This document shows positions 1-11,827 of a DNA stretch of 64,000 bases, one piece after another. Each line of letters starts with the position of its first letter. Positions within the stretch are counted from its first letter, which is position 1. This stretch comes from Adiantum capillus-veneris (lineage: Eukaryota; Streptophyta; Polypodiopsida; Polypodiales; Pteridaceae). The stretch spans positions 7,377,001 through 7,441,000 of the forward strand of contig CM043942.1 in assembly GCA_014529385.2 (NCBI GenBank). Direction: 5' to 3'. The position numbers and the translations under genes are program-made. Below the pieces are notes generated by a model. That model saw only the letters and a program-made list of their open reading frames with translations. It searched no databases and had not been told where the DNA came from.

Positions 1-1197
1 CCTTCGAAGATGGTGAGAGCTAGCAGGGTATGAGAGTAGATTGAGAGGAAGAAGGAGTATCTTCCGAGAAAGATGTACATCTCCTCACATAATCACTCAT
101 ATTAGCATAGCTTTAGCTTAGTAATTAGTTTGATAGAGGAGATGAGCATGCATTGAAGCTTGGCTCTTGGTTGGATTTGCATCCACAAGCCAGAAGTGTG
201 TCGATGTAGGCTTCTATCTCACAAGCTTGGAGTAGGTGATGAGCTCTCCATTAAAGCTTGGGAAGAGATAGTCTTTTTTTTCTTCACACATGAGATTGTG
301 TGAGTGTGTATGTGATAATGCCTTGCAAAAATCAGCCCCCTCTCTCTCTTGGGCGAGCCCTCTTGCTATTTGCTCTTGCAGGCTCCCCATTGGACCTCCC
401 CAAGTCAAGCCAATGGCTATTAAGCAGCATAAGTGATAGCCTTCTGACATGTGTCCCCCTTTCCCATTTTGTGAGAGCTTAATCAATTAAAATTAATTGA
501 TTTAAATGAATTAAATCCCCATTGGACCTTTCCCCATTCTGACCAATAGGAATTAAGTAGCCCATTGGGCTGCTCAATTCCTATTGGACCCCTTCACGGG
601 CTGTCCAATAATCATCCAGGAGACTTAATTTTCATTGGTTCTTTTTATTAAGTGTTTTAAAATTAATTAGGCTAAATTTACTCTAGCCTAATTCTCATTG
701 GTCCACTTCAAGGGTCATCCAATAGGAATTGGGTACACCTTGTGGGCATCTGGCCTAGGGAGTTGACATGTGTCCCTCATTCCCTTTGTGTAAAGGGAGC
801 TTGGGTGTGTGTGTGTGGCCTTCTCTCTCATCCCCTACTTGCTAGGCTCGCCCCCTCCTATGTAGGGATATTCAAAGACTTTTTTGGTCACACACAAAGC
901 ATCCAATTCCCTTAAGGTTGACCTTTGGACACAACCTTTGAATTTTGGAACCTTAGCATTTTGGAAGTCTTAATGGGCTGAACCTTAGGGTCTTTTTAGC
1001 CCATTGTTTCACATGGTTCTTCTGCAGATGGCCCCCCCCTTTGGATCCCTATTTTCCCTCCTTTGGATCCCTACTGTGGCCGGTCTGCTAGCTTAACCAA
1101 TATTCTAGCTTTTTCTCCCTTGGCACTTCCCCATATTAAATGATCAGTTTAACATGAGAAAATCATTTAGGAGAATTAGATATTGATTATTATGACA
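1..1197 (-). mobile_element. Partial LTR (S1), cut by the window start
   Basis: This stretch matches 11,505-12,679 at high identity and in the same orientation. Read on the minus strand it begins TGTCATAATAATC at 1197, the TG start of the same LTR family. The rest lies outside the window. Just beyond its start, on the minus strand, is a purine-rich run (GAAGAAAGAG, about 1200-1213) that could be a polypurine tract, so this may be the 3' LTR of a minus-strand gypsy element rather than a solo LTR. Small reading frames in it are not convincing genes. Confidence 0.7.
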
Positions 1198-1796
1198 CAG
1201 ACTCTTTCTTCAATCTTTGTCGCATGCATATTTGATGTAAGACCTTGAGTGTTTATTAAATTAGACAAACGGCCACAACGGTTATAGAAAAAGGTTTTTG
1301 TGGTTGATGTAAGATCCTATGCAGTTTATGTATTGATGTAAATATGCAAAGCCTATTGTTGAGGGTCGTGGTAGGGGTTTTATTGAGCTAGGGGGATTCT
1401 CAAATGTGGAGATCCTTTTGGTGATACAATTTTTGGATCAAGCTCCCAACATCCTCATAGTTTTGGCATCGACATAGGATGTATATTATGCAGATAATGC
1501 AGTGTTGGTATGCATCTGCTGACCCGCCATTGTTGGCATTGATGTCATCTTTATGCATATGTGTTTGATAGTGTTCAATTGGTCAGAGACACTCTCCTAG
1601 AGTTGGAGACACTGACAATGATAGTTTTTGAGAGTTTGTCTTGTAAGTTTAGCCACTTTGATCAGCTTTTCAGTCATTGTACACATTTGTTTTGGGTTCA
1701 GAAGTCAGTTTTGCACGGGAGACTCTACCATAAATTTAATTTTTCTTTCATCTTGTTTAGTTCAGCGGATCTACCACTTTTCTTCCTTGTTGAGTG
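1198..1796. other. Unassigned spacer before copia C0
   Basis: About 600 bp without a recognisable gene. It must hold either the tail of the element whose LTR ends at 1197 or the LTR and leader of copia C0, whose gag starts at 1797. A weak match to a tRNA-iMet primer site (TTGGTCAGAGAC, about 1579-1590) is present but lacks two bases of the usual TTGGTATCAGAG, so I do not call it. Confidence 0.4.
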
Positions 1797-3764
1797 ATGG
1801 CTTCATCATCAAAGAACTCTTTGTTCAACATTGAGAAGTTAGATGGCACTAACTTCCCATTTTGGAAAGAACAGATTTACAATGTCTTAGTACAAAAAAG
1901 CAGGTCCAGTCGATAAAGATGGGGATAAATCTTGAGGATATGGATGAGTATGATTGGTAGGAGCTGGATGAGCTTGCAAGGTCCACCATCATGCTGCCTT
2001 TGTCAAAGAATGTGTACTTCAGTGTGAACATGGAAAAGACTCGCTATGAGCTGTGGAAGAAGTTATATGACTTGTATGAGAAGCAAAGTGCAACATCACA
2101 GGTTTATTGGATGAAAAAGTTAGTTGATTTGAGATGGATGAAAGCACACCCATGTGCAACCATCTCAATGAGTTCAACACAATTTTCAATCAGTTTTCTG
2201 CGTAGGGAGTCAATTTTTGACAATTCGTCAAAGCAATGTTTTTGCTAGTTATGTTGCCAAAAAGTTGGGATACTTTTTGCACAGCCAAAGTAAATTAGCA
2301 CCTCCTAATGGTTTAACATGTGCTGATGTTGAGTGCAATTTGCTTATTGAAGAGGTTAGCAAGAAGAATCTTGATGCTTCTCATGGTACTAGCAATGCTC
2401 TCATTGTTCGTGGTCATCACAGGAAAAGGGCAAGTAGAATCAAAGAGGAAAATCTTGTAGCAAAGCACGTGGCCAAAAGTACATTGAGTGCTATCATTGT
2501 CACAAAAAGGGTCACATCAAGAAAGACTGTTGAAAGTGGAAACAGAGAAAGACAAGAAGCAGGAAGAAGGCAATACTAAAGAAAGCATTATAAAAATTGA
2601 AGCGATCAGTAATGTTCTTGTTGAAGATTCTGATGGAGACTATGGTTTACAAGATTGGATTCTTGACTTGGGTGCATCATTTCATGTGACTCCTCACAAG
2701 GAGTGGTTCAGTACATATGATGCAACCTGTAAAGGTCGTGTTCATCTTGGCAATGATTTTGCTTGTGACATAGTTGATGTCAGTGATGTGCAACTGAAGT
2801 TTCAAAATGGTTCTTCATTCATGCTCAAGAATGTGAGACATGTGCCAAAGCTTACCAAAAGCTTGATTAGTACAGGACAATTGGATGATGCAGGATATAC
2901 TGCACATTTGGTGATAGTTTATGGAAGATTACCAAAGGTTCTTTAGTGGTAGCACATGGTTCAAAGTCTAGGACTTTCTACATGCTACATGTATCCAGTG
3001 TTAAAAACCATGTAATTTGTGTGACCGAGCAACCAAGTGTTTCTTTGTGGCATTGTCGATTAGGACATATGTCTAAAAGGGACGAAAATCTTGTCTCGTT
3101 TTGGTTTTGTCCCTGGATTCAATTTCTAAGACTGTTCAGTTTGTGAGCATTGCCTTTATGGTAAAAAAACACAGTCACCACACAAAAAGGGAAGCACTCA
3201 AAAAAGTGAGCCGTTAGAGTTAGTGCATAGTGATGTGTGTGGGCCTACGCCTAACGTATTCATGGGAGTTTCATTGTACTTTGCTACATTCATCGATGAC
3301 TTCTCAAGGAAAGTGTGGGTATATCCTCTCAGGAAGAAGAATGAAGTTCTTTCAAAATCTCAAAAATTTTGTGGCATTAGTGGAGAATGAATCTGGCAAG
3401 AAAGTCAATTGCTTAAGGTCAGACTATGGTGGTGAGTATGTCACTTAAGCCTTTCAAAAAAATTGTGATTCCAAAGGCATCAAAAGAGAGTTGAGTGCTC
3501 CATATAACCCTCCACAAAATGGTGTTGCTGAGAGGATGAAGTGTACGATACAAGAGAAGTTGCGTAGCATGTTGTCTAATGGAGAGTTGCCTAATGGATT
3601 TTGGCCAGAAGCGTTAGCAATTGCTATCCATCTTATTAATTGATCTCTTAATAAGACCTAGATGAGAAGGTACCTGAAGATTTTTGGTATGGGAAGCCAC
3701 CTTCTTAGCTTAGAGTCTTTGGTTTCAAAGCATAATGCCATGTTCCAAAGGAGTTCCAAAGTTA
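1797..3764 (+). pseudogene. Decayed Ty1/copia gag-protease-integrase (C0)
   Basis: Gag starts with ATG at 1797 (MASSSKNSLFNIEKLDGTNF...), the copia capsid start containing LDGTNF.FW. Further on, in shifting frames, come a CCHC zinc knuckle (CYHCHKKGHIKKDC, about 2490-2530), a protease with DLGA where copia has DSGA (about 2668), the integrase HHCC region (WHCRLGHM, about 3050), the core LVHSDVCGP (about 3220) and RSDYGGEY (about 3418), and NGVAERM (about 3520). Several frameshifts and stops break it. The homology stops at 3764, where the 3' LTR of element W begins; RT and RNase H are absent from the window. It is dead, and the altered protease active site suggests long decay. Confidence 0.85.
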
Positions 3765-4633
<869 letters not shown>

Positions 4634-4645
4634 TGCCCCCCTTCC
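4634..4645 (-). promoter_or_regulatory. Polypurine tract of W
   Basis: The minus strand reads AAGGGGGGCA directly before the LTR start TGTTAACC. This is the plus-strand primer site for reverse transcription. It overlaps the last codons of the accessory ORF (IRKGGM). Confidence 0.8.
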
Positions 4646-4846
4646 TGATGTAGATTCCGCCCTCGGAATATAACAGTGCAGCATCAGGATCCACGATAGG
4701 AATACCTGCTGCAGGAAAACAACATTCTGAAAGCTCAAAGGCAGCATGTGCAGGCATGCAATAAGTGAGATGCATACATGATATTCTAGGAAATCCAAAA
4801 AAAAATATGAATTGTAACATTGCCAACTAGAACAAGCATAGTACCT
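4634..4846 (-). other. Candidate last exon of the W accessory gene
   Basis: The minus strand keeps an open frame from a polypyrimidine-AG acceptor (TTTCATTCAG, about 4846) to the polypurine tract. It has the motifs LVLVGNVTIH, HAAFELS and ALLYSEGGIYIRKGGM. Z has a homologous stretch at 34,244-34,450 with the same frame, and Y keeps the ending SEDGIYIKKGGM next to its own polypurine tract. Conservation of the frame in three copies suggests it once coded. No known domain is recognisable. Exon status is inferred only from the splice-like borders. Confidence 0.45.
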
Positions 4847-5123
4847 GAATGAAATGCAATTGAGTTAAGGTCTATTAGGTTGACTCTAAGAGAAGTAAAC
4901 AAGAGCTAGGGCTAAAGTAAGTACTAGGTTGACCAACATTAATTAAAAAATGTCGACTAAACAGTAGCTAACCCTAGGAATGCTCGTCGGGGTCTGAAGA
5001 CTAGTGATCTTGTCACTTATACCAATTAAGTGTGATCAACATAAAATACAAGGAAGTTTGTGCTATTTGCTTTCTTTTTTTTCTTTTTTTTCCTTTTTTG
5101 TTGTTGTCATAGTTGCTACAAGT

Positions 5124-5207
5124 AGTTGGAGGACTCGAGGTCTCAAATACCAGCTTGAGCATAAACTAGCCGGGAGACTCAAGGTCTCAAATACCAGCTT
5201 AACACAT
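5124..5207. repeat. Minisatellite, two units
   Basis: The motif GAGGTCTCAAATACCAGCTT (with AAGGTCTC variant) occurs twice, at about 5135 and 5176. Z has three units of the reverse complement at 33,870-33,965. It lies between accessory exons and has no clear function. The surrounding 4850-5430 is otherwise AT-rich and non-coding. Confidence 0.7.
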
Positions 5208-5436
5208 GAACTTCCACAACATAAGTCACACTTAGGTGGAATAAGCTAGAGAGAACTATATCCTCATAGACTAAAACATTACTAAAGCTACTACAGTTAA
5301 TAGACTATTTAGGAATTAAAGTCAGCAATTAAGTGACCTAGTTTAGCCTAAGGTCCTGATACCTACTTAAAGCCAACTATTATACCAAACTCTAAGAGAA
5401 GAACAAGGTACTAGAAGTTTGAAAAAATTATAGCAT

Positions 5437-5652
5437 CTAAATTGGCAATGTCACAACTTCATAAATTTCATGCATTGTTAGAAACTCAAATGACAAGATG
5501 CAAACATGTAACTGTGGAAAGCATAGATAAAAGAAAGTAGTACACCTGATATAATGGAGAAAATTTGTTGTAACATATAAACATTCATTGTCATTGTCCT
5601 TCAAAGGCATCCTTATGTAGTCACAAACTGCACAATAGTCACCACCAAACAT
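5437..5652 (-). other. Candidate middle exon of the W accessory gene
   Basis: The frame starts MFGGDYCAVCDYIRMPLKDND and is partly conserved in Z (33,400-33,520; MFGGNYCAVCDYIR). A splice-donor-like AG/GTGTAC ends the conserved part in both copies (ATATCAG/GTGTAC). Residues after the donor are not conserved and are probably intron. The CxxC in this short piece could bind metal, but that is speculation. Confidence 0.4.
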
Positions 5653-5757
5653 CCATCTTCCAGAGGCACATCAATGGGAAGAGGTACCAACCCTTATTGA
5701 ACACAATTATACAACATAAGGAACCCTAATCTAATTATTTGCACTCCCCCTAGAGAG

Positions 5758-6177
5758 TCAAGGAAATAGGATATTATAGAGATTTAGGGGGAACCCTAAG
5801 GCTAAACCCCTATCATCGTCGTCGAGAAAAACAAAGTCATCATCCTTGAGACCATATGTGCCATCCGTGTAATCATGTAAATTGTCTTCATCATTGGAGG
5901 CACCAATGTTTACTAAGAAGGTCACTAGACGTCTATAGTCATCTTGGTCAAAAGGGTAGGCTTGTGCAATGGGAGAAACGCTCTCTACTAAGTATGGATC
6001 AGTCGTGGTCAAGAGACGTATCAGCCATTCTAACTCCTCAAAATTCCTCTCACATGCGAGGGTACCTACCAAATCCCATTCACGGGCAAGCACCGGAAAG
6101 ACCATGTGAAACACTTGTGAAAAACGAGGGTACCTCTCACCCAAGGTAGGATTGGATGACTCTAGAGTACTAGCCAT
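5758..6177 (-). CDS. Accessory ORF (MASTL protein) of W, unknown function
   Basis: An open frame of about 140 codons starts MASTLESSNPTLGERYPRF at 6177. I chose this start because it lies 2 bases after an acceptor-like TGTGTGTACAG that is also found in Z. The protein is acidic, with clusters DQDDY, NDEDN and DDDFVFLDDDD, and ends LALGFPLNLYNILFP. I see no signal peptide, membrane segment or known domain. A homologous but broken copy is in Z (32,900-33,301). It occupies the place where Athila-type elements carry an envelope-like gene, but it lacks membrane features. It may be read from the TATA box at 6361-6373 or from a spliced full-length RNA. A GGGGGAG run follows its stop. Confidence 0.6.
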   Translation of the reverse strand: MASTLESSNPTLGERYPRFSQVFHMVFPVLAREWDLVGTLACERNFEELEWLIRLLTTTDPYLVESVSPIAQAYPFDQDDYRRLVTFLVNIGASNDEDNLHDYTDGTYGLKDDDFVFLDDDDRGLALGFPLNLYNILFP

Positions 6178-6360
6178 ATCTGTACACACAAATAGATGAT
6201 TGTTAGAGTCCAATATTATAAGGGTCGTGTCAAAAGGTCGTGTCCTTGTGCATAATGTGTTTTTATGATTTTGTGTTATGTATGGAACTTGTAAGTTTCC
6301 AGATTATTGTTTGGTGGCTCTTGCACTTTTACTTTTTTTATCTTGTTTTTGTGAGTATAA

Positions 6361-6466
6361 GGCTTTATATATACATTCCCTAAGATTGGAGATTGAGAGG
6401 TCAGGGAGGAAGGTTGAGAGGAAAGCGAGTGAATGATGGATGTCAACAAACACTGCCCCCTTCCTT
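6361..6466 (-). promoter_or_regulatory. Internal polypurine tract and TATA box of W
   Basis: On the minus strand the WxPK ORF is followed by AAGGAAGGGGGCAGTGTTTG (about 6448-6467) and, about 85 bp on, TATATATAAAGCC (6361-6373). Y (20,647-20,753) and Z (32,625-32,730) keep both. This looks like the start of a fossil LTR or an internal promoter for the accessory ORF. Confidence 0.6.
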
Positions 6467-6473
6467 GGGTAGA

Positions 6474-7364
6474 TCATACCTTTTGGAATGATGTCGTCAC
6501 CTTTTGAAACCAATTGTTCCAAGTGGTTATGGGTGAAGACTTTGACCAATAGTTTTTGACCACCCTAGGCATTTCATCTAATTGCAAGGGTGGTAAGGTA
6601 CTCTCCCATGATCTTATTTGCAACGTTGTTGTAGGTGGTGAACTTACAACGAGAGGTGCAAATTCTTCTTTGTTTGTATGGATATGTACAATGGTAGGTG
6701 GAGGTTGTGTCAAAGCTTCTATTTCTATATAGCAAATACATGAAGAGCAAGAAGCTTCATTTGACTTCCCTGTTCCTGAGTTAGGTGGAACAAATTGTTC
6801 TTTATTTGGTACCCAAACTAGCTCTAGATTGGGTGGGTAGCATTTTGTGATTTTTTCCTTCCCACGATCTTCAATTCGTTTTGTAGCTACAACATTGGGT
6901 TCATAAGGGCCAGGTGACAAGTAAGAGCACAATTTACGTTTTGGCACCCAGATTTTATCATTTCCTTCATAGTAGCCTTGGGCTTCCAATAGTTTTTTAG
7001 GAATCCAACCCAACGTTTCTTTACATTTCTTGGGGCGAGTGGGACATCTCTTACGAGGCTCTTGTCTTTTAGCACTAGCTATGGTTGCTAAAGAACCTTT
7101 AGGAATCCACTTGTATGTTTTATTTGTTATATTAGGATGGGTCTTGTGTGTCTCAAGCTTTATTTCAACTACAGCAGTTGAAGCTCTAGAGAGTTGGGCT
7201 ATGGGAACATATAGTTCAACCTCTTGGACATGCAATGTTTTGGGCTTTATGTCCTTAAGAGGCAATATCTCAAGGACTATGGCTTGAGTGGCATGGCTAA
7301 CAGCTGGTTTCTGCGGTGTGACACCCCTAGTCCCCCAATCAATAGTGCACTTGGTGGCGATCAT
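6474..7364 (-). CDS. WxPK-repeat protein, C-terminal to a second protease domain (W)
   Basis: An open frame of 296 codons. Its start (IATKCTIDWG) is the end of the retropepsin-like domain encoded just upstream, so the real protein was probably longer. It contains four spaced motifs: YKWIPKGSL, LGWIPKKLL, KIWVPKRKL and LVWVPNKEQ, separated by 20-50 residues rich in Lys, Arg and Pro. A conserved tail follows: SWESTLPPLQL, then NYWSKSSPITTWNNWFQ. Copies exist in Y and Z, and a diverged one in G. I recognise no named family. The basic, Trp-rich repeats would suit nucleic-acid or capsid binding, but this is inference. An internal polypurine tract follows its stop. Confidence 0.65.
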   Translation of the reverse strand: MIATKCTIDWGTRGVTPQKPAVSHATQAIVLEILPLKDIKPKTLHVQEVELYVPIAQLSRASTAVVEIKLETHKTHPNITNKTYKWIPKGSLATIASAKRQEPRKRCPTRPKKCKETLGWIPKKLLEAQGYYEGNDKIWVPKRKLCSYLSPGPYEPNVVATKRIEDRGKEKITKCYPPNLELVWVPNKEQFVPPNSGTGKSNEASCSSCICYIEIEALTQPPPTIVHIHTNKEEFAPLVVSSPPTTTLQIRSWESTLPPLQLDEMPRVVKNYWSKSSPITTWNNWFQKVTTSFQKV

Positions 7365-7744
7365 CCACGTGCATCCTAGGTTTATATTACCTCCATAGTT
7401 CCAACCAAAAAGTCTTAAGCTACAACCCCATTGTCATAACTGATAGAAGTGTGCCAAATGCCAAAACTCGTAGTTTTTCTCTTGTTGACACCCTTGACTT
7501 GGATAATACTTTCAGATAGAGGTGGCTTCCCTAACTGACACCACACCCCATATGATAGCAGATTATACTTAGCACCCGTGTCTAACAAGGCATTATATAG
7601 CACTTTTTTATAGGCGCTATTTAGCTCAATAGGGTATCGTAGAGGTGTGTCAGAGCCCAACCAATCATCCTCTATTTCAGCGTGGAATGCATGTGTAACT
7701 CCAAGATCGGCCTCTCGTTGGCGTCTTATGCGTTGTTGTCGCAC
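7365..7744 (-). pseudogene. Second retropepsin-like domain of W (PRO2)
   Basis: Downstream of integrase, the frame contains YNALLDTGAKYNLLSYGVW, with the aspartic-protease active-site signature DTGA, the hydrophobic segment after it and, across a frame break near 7412, the C-terminal LG..W......IDW pattern. G has the same domain in the same place (42,963-43,334, DSGAQTNLLS). Ty3/gypsy elements normally have only one protease, upstream of RT. In-frame stops follow residue 109, so this copy is broken. It lies directly before the WxPK ORF, and the two were probably one protein. Confidence 0.65.
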
Positions 7745-7869
7745 TTTAGTCTCAGCTTGAGCTTGTATCTTCTTCAGTTCTATGCCTTGGCTACCATTTT
7801 TTTATGGATGGCATGTAGCTCCTCTTGGCTTAAAGGATCATAATATCTTTTAAATTCCTCCCATTGAGG

Positions 7870-8880
7870 AATCCAATGGTTTAAACTCCATAAAGAGTCT
7901 CCACACAAATGGTACCTTGTGGGGTGATTTCACATACTCTATATGGTCCTTTTCTCACATATTTCAACTTTTTATTTTCGTTACGCACTCCATACGAAAG
8001 GACTTTATCATTAACATTGATATCTTTGTTCTTTAGATGACGGTCAAACCATTTCTTCCTTCTTTCTCCACAAGTGCATTTTGCACAACCAATTGTCTTT
8101 CTTCATCTAACCTCTCAAGGATGTATAAGCGCTCAACTAAAGGTTTACCATCCCAACCTTCTTGTGAAGCTACATGCAGACTAGGAATTACAAAATCCCA
8201 TGGCATAACTGCTTCTTGGCCATATACCATTTTGAATGGTGTACAATTAATAGCCACTTTCTAAGAAGTATGATAAACCCATAGAGCTGAAGTCAGCTTT
8301 AAATTCCAATCTGTGTGATGAGCTTCCACTGTATTGGTCAAAATGGAGATAAGAGTTTTGTTGGTTTTCTCAGCTTGGCCATTCGCTTGTGGATAATAAG
8401 GCATGGACTTATGGTGAGCTATCATGAAGTTGGTAGTGAGTTCTTTATCACTCCATTTATAAAATAAGTACCATTGTCACTCACAATCTCAAAGGGACAA
8501 CCAAATCTTGTAATAATGTTCTCAAAGAGAAACTTGATAGTTCACCTTGCATCAGCCTTACATGTCACCCTCGCTTCCGCTCACTTTGTTACATAGTCAG
8601 TGGCAACGATATTATATCAAGATTGAGTGCTACTTTCTGCCGGACTGATTGGGCCTACAAAGTCTAAACCCCAGTTTTCAAATGGTTGAGTCACTTTAAC
8701 ATGATGTAAGGGCATCTTATCCTTTTGTTGTGTGATCTTGTAATGTTGGCATTTATCACATCCTTTTGTAAAAAGTGATGCAGCCTTGAATAAGGTAGGC
8801 CACCAATAGTATGATTGCAACACCTTTCTAGCAGTTTATATATATATTCATCCTCAAGGGCACAACATCTAAAAATACCA
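7870..8880 (-). pseudogene. Integrase of W, broken
   Basis: In pieces: the zinc-binding end (YYWWPTLFKAASLFTKGCDKCQHYK, about 8740-8815), the core with the first Asp (WGLDFVGPISP, about 8660) and second Asp (CPFEIVSDNGT, about 8490), and the C-terminal part (TPFKMVYGQEAVMPWDF, about 8190-8240). Stops and frameshifts separate them. The third catalytic residue region (about 8360-8410) is still readable but out of frame. It lies between RNase H and PRO2. The non-coding remainder up to 9000 is linker between RNase H and integrase. Confidence 0.8.
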
Positions 8881-9000
8881 TCCTTCCCTAGCCTGTATAG
8901 AGAGTTCCTGCAATGAGAGAATAAGGTTCACATTCTTTTAACAGTTTTCAAGCGATGTCCTTACAAAGCTCTTTGGGTGGAAAACCATTAACTAAAAATT

Positions 9001-9552
9001 TCACAATCTTCTCACTCCATTCAGCCTTTTAGGCATGGTCTCGACTAGAAATAAGGAAGTATCGGGCAATTCATCATCGACTCCATTAGGGGCTTCATTA
9101 TTGGGTATGCGAGACAAATGATCCGCCATGACATGTCTTTTACGAGGTCTCACCACAACGGTAAAATAAAACCCAAGGAGAATTAACAACCATCGTGTAA
9201 TTCTTCCAGTGCAACAAGGTTTATTTACTAGATACAACAAGGCTTGATGATCCACATAGAAAACAAGCTTGTTGGCAAGAAGGTAGTAGTGGAATTTCTT
9301 TACTGCATAAATCATAGCTAAACCTTCTCGTTCTGTAGTGGTGTAGTTTCTCTTGGCATCATTCAATTGACGACTTGCAAAGCTAATGGGGTAGTCCAAT
9401 TTATATTCTCCTAGTTGAACTAGAACACACCCAATAGCAAAGTTCGATTCATCAATATGCACATGGAAAATTACATTCCAATCGGACACTCCTAGAATAG
9501 GAGCACTAGTCAAGGTCTTTTTCAATGACTCATGAGCATGGTCACACTCCAC
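9001..9552 (-). pseudogene. RNase H of W
   Basis: The frame has the gypsy RNase H pattern: FHVHIDESNFAIGCVLVQ (first Asp changed in context), PISFASRQLNDAKRNYTTTEREGLAMIYAVKKFHYYL, VDHQALLYLVN and the terminal HVMADHLSRIPN. The reading frame is open for 183 codons but is separated from RT by a stop at about 9553. It removes RNA from the RNA-DNA hybrid during reverse transcription. This domain is missing from G and Z. Confidence 0.8.
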
Positions 9553-9555
9553 GGT

Positions 9556-10470
9556 CTAGCAAAACTCAATAAGAAGTTTGTACAATGGACGAGCTATCTC
9601 AACAAAGTTTAAAATAAACCGCCGGTAATAACCAACATGGCCCATGAACCTTTGAACTCCTTTATAGTTTGTAGGTGGTGGCAATTCAGCAATGGCTTTA
9701 ATTTTGCTCTCATCTGTGGAAATCCCATTTTTGGACAGTATATGCCCTAAAATGACTCCATCTTTAACCCAAAATTGGCATTTGAAAGGGTTTAAGGAGA
9801 TGCGATACAATTTACACTTCTCAAACACTTTCCGTAAGCATGATAGATGTTCTTTCTAAGAGGAATAAACACAAAGGTCATCTAAGAAAGCTTCGCAAAA
9901 CTCCCTCAAATATTCTCTAAAAGCAGTGTTTATTAATCTTTGAAAGGTAGCAGGGGCATTGGTTAAGCCAAAAGCCATAACACGAAATGCGAATACTCCA
10001 AATTCGGTTATAAAGGCTGTTTTAGCTTCGTCCTCTAGTGCAATTGTGATTTGATTGTAGCCAGAGTACCCATCTAAAAAGCTATAAGCTTCCTTCCCTC
10101 CAAATATTTCAAGCACATATTTTGAATATGGCAAGGGGTAATGGTCCCTCCTAGTGGTGGCATTGACCTTCTTGAAATCCACGCACACTCTGAGTTTCCC
10201 ATTCTTTTTGGAAAAATCACTATCGGAGAAACCCATTCTGAGTGCTCAATAGGGTATATGAATCCACATTTCACAAGTTTTTCAATATCTTCATGAACGA
10301 TCTTTGCATATTTAGGATTCATTGGGTAGGGTCGTTGCTGAACTGGTTTAGCCATGCTATTCATGGGGATTGTGTGTTGCACCACGGAAGGTAGAACACC
10401 TTTCATATCATGATATGTCCAAGCAAATATATCCTTGAATTCCTTGAAAGTTCTTTAAGTACACACTCCT
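9556..10470 (-). pseudogene. Reverse transcriptase of W
   Basis: Segments in two frames: the N-terminal FAWTYHDMKGV...HTIP region (10,380-10,470), KLVKCGFIYPIEHSEWVSPIV (about 10,240-10,300), RVCVDFKKVNATTRRDHYPLP, YSFLDGYSGYNQI, FGLTNAPATFQRL, and the catalytic box FLDDLCVYSS (about 9860-9890). The C-terminal thumb GHILSKNGISTDESKIKAI...RFMGHVGYYRRFI follows (9556-9828). Frame breaks near 10,210 and 9840 inactivate it. YxDD has become FLDD, which is tolerated in some gypsy elements. This is the only RT in the W/Y/Z family here that still spans all RT motifs. Confidence 0.88.
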
Positions 10471-11104
10471 CAGTCTCCGTCAGATCTTGGGCAATGAAAA
10501 CAGGTTTGGACTCTTCTCATGGGTGTGTTAACTCTATTTCCTTAACTTTCACATTCCTCTGTGGTATAGGAATTCAAATGTTTAGGTGTAGGGTGTACGT
10601 CTGTGAGGTCTTGTTGTTCTGTGAACTATGATTTCACTTTCGATTCCCTTTGTGGTTGAGAAAACTCTCAATTTTGTCGTCTCCTTACAGTATGGCTCAA
10701 CTTTGGCTTCTCTGTAGCCTCTCCTTGTGCGATGTCAATGGGTTGTGGACTACACCACATAACGCTTTGAAGGTATTCTCCCTAGTTATCTACCAACTTC
10801 CGATAAGCATCACAGGCCCCTATATAATTAAGCCATTTCTGCGGTAGATTTCTTTTCATTTATTCTAACACGCACATTTGCTCGATATCATCACCTCTTA
10901 TATCTCTTACTCTTCTTGTCTAATTTTTTATTACGGTTGATCTCTAGTGAAGAGTCTCTAGATGAATCGCTACTTGTCTCGTCTGCTCCCTTCGATAGAT
11001 TGTCATCTATGGTACCACTAGGCCCTGAATGGTTTGTCCCCACATTTGCACTAAGATTTAACTCAGATTCTTCATCCTCATAGTCAATTTCATTGATGAT
11101 TCTG
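10471..11104 (-). pseudogene. Protease-RT linker of W, downstream part
   Basis: The minus strand shows LTETEECVLKEL at about 10,460-10,490 leading into RT, and an acidic then basic stretch (INEIDYEDEESELNL ... NRNKKLDKKSKRYKR, 10,891-11,098). The linker was split by solo LTR S; its other part is at 12,680-12,899. The stretch 10,500-10,880 between these has no readable domain. Confidence 0.6.
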
Positions 11105-11770
11105 TGTAACATTTAATGGCCTAGTAACTTGTGTATAGCGGAAAATAGCATAAACGTAGTGAGCATTTCATTCGAATAGATTCTAATGAGAATAACAAGA
11201 GTGCTTGGGTGGAGAGAGCAACAAAAAGTATAACACCTAGTTAGATAGCATGAACAATACTTCAAAAGAGAGAGAAATTAAGCTATTGACAATAGTTGAG
11301 GACCGGATTTACATGGAGCCGGTCCCCCCTCCAAAAGGCTTTGTATTATGGTTTCTCCCATCAAGAGAGACATTTTACAATACAATTCTTTGTGTTCCTT
11401 CAATACTAGCTAGTGCAATGAAGATGGAAACTTCAAGCACTAAGCAAAACACTTATTAAACACAACGTCAATTCCCTCACGGTCTCATACCCAAGACCTC
11501 ACACACCTTTGAAGATGGTGAGAGCTAGCGGGGTATGAGAGTAGATTGAGAGGAAGAAGGAGTAGTCTTATGAGAAAGATGTACATCTCCTCACATAATC
11601 ACTCATATTAGCATAGCATAGCTTAGTAATTAGCTTGGTAGAGGAGATGAGCATGCATTGAAGCTTGGCTCTTGGTTGGATTTTCATCACAAAGCCAAGA
11701 GTTGTTGGTGTAGGCCTCCCTTCTCACAAGCTTGGAGTAGGTTATAAGCTTTCCATTAAAGCTTGAGAAG

Positions 11771-11827
<57 letters not shown>

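Noticed and set aside
1579-1590. Primer site of copia C0
   Set aside because: It lacks two bases of the tRNA-iMet complement and no LTR end is visible before it.
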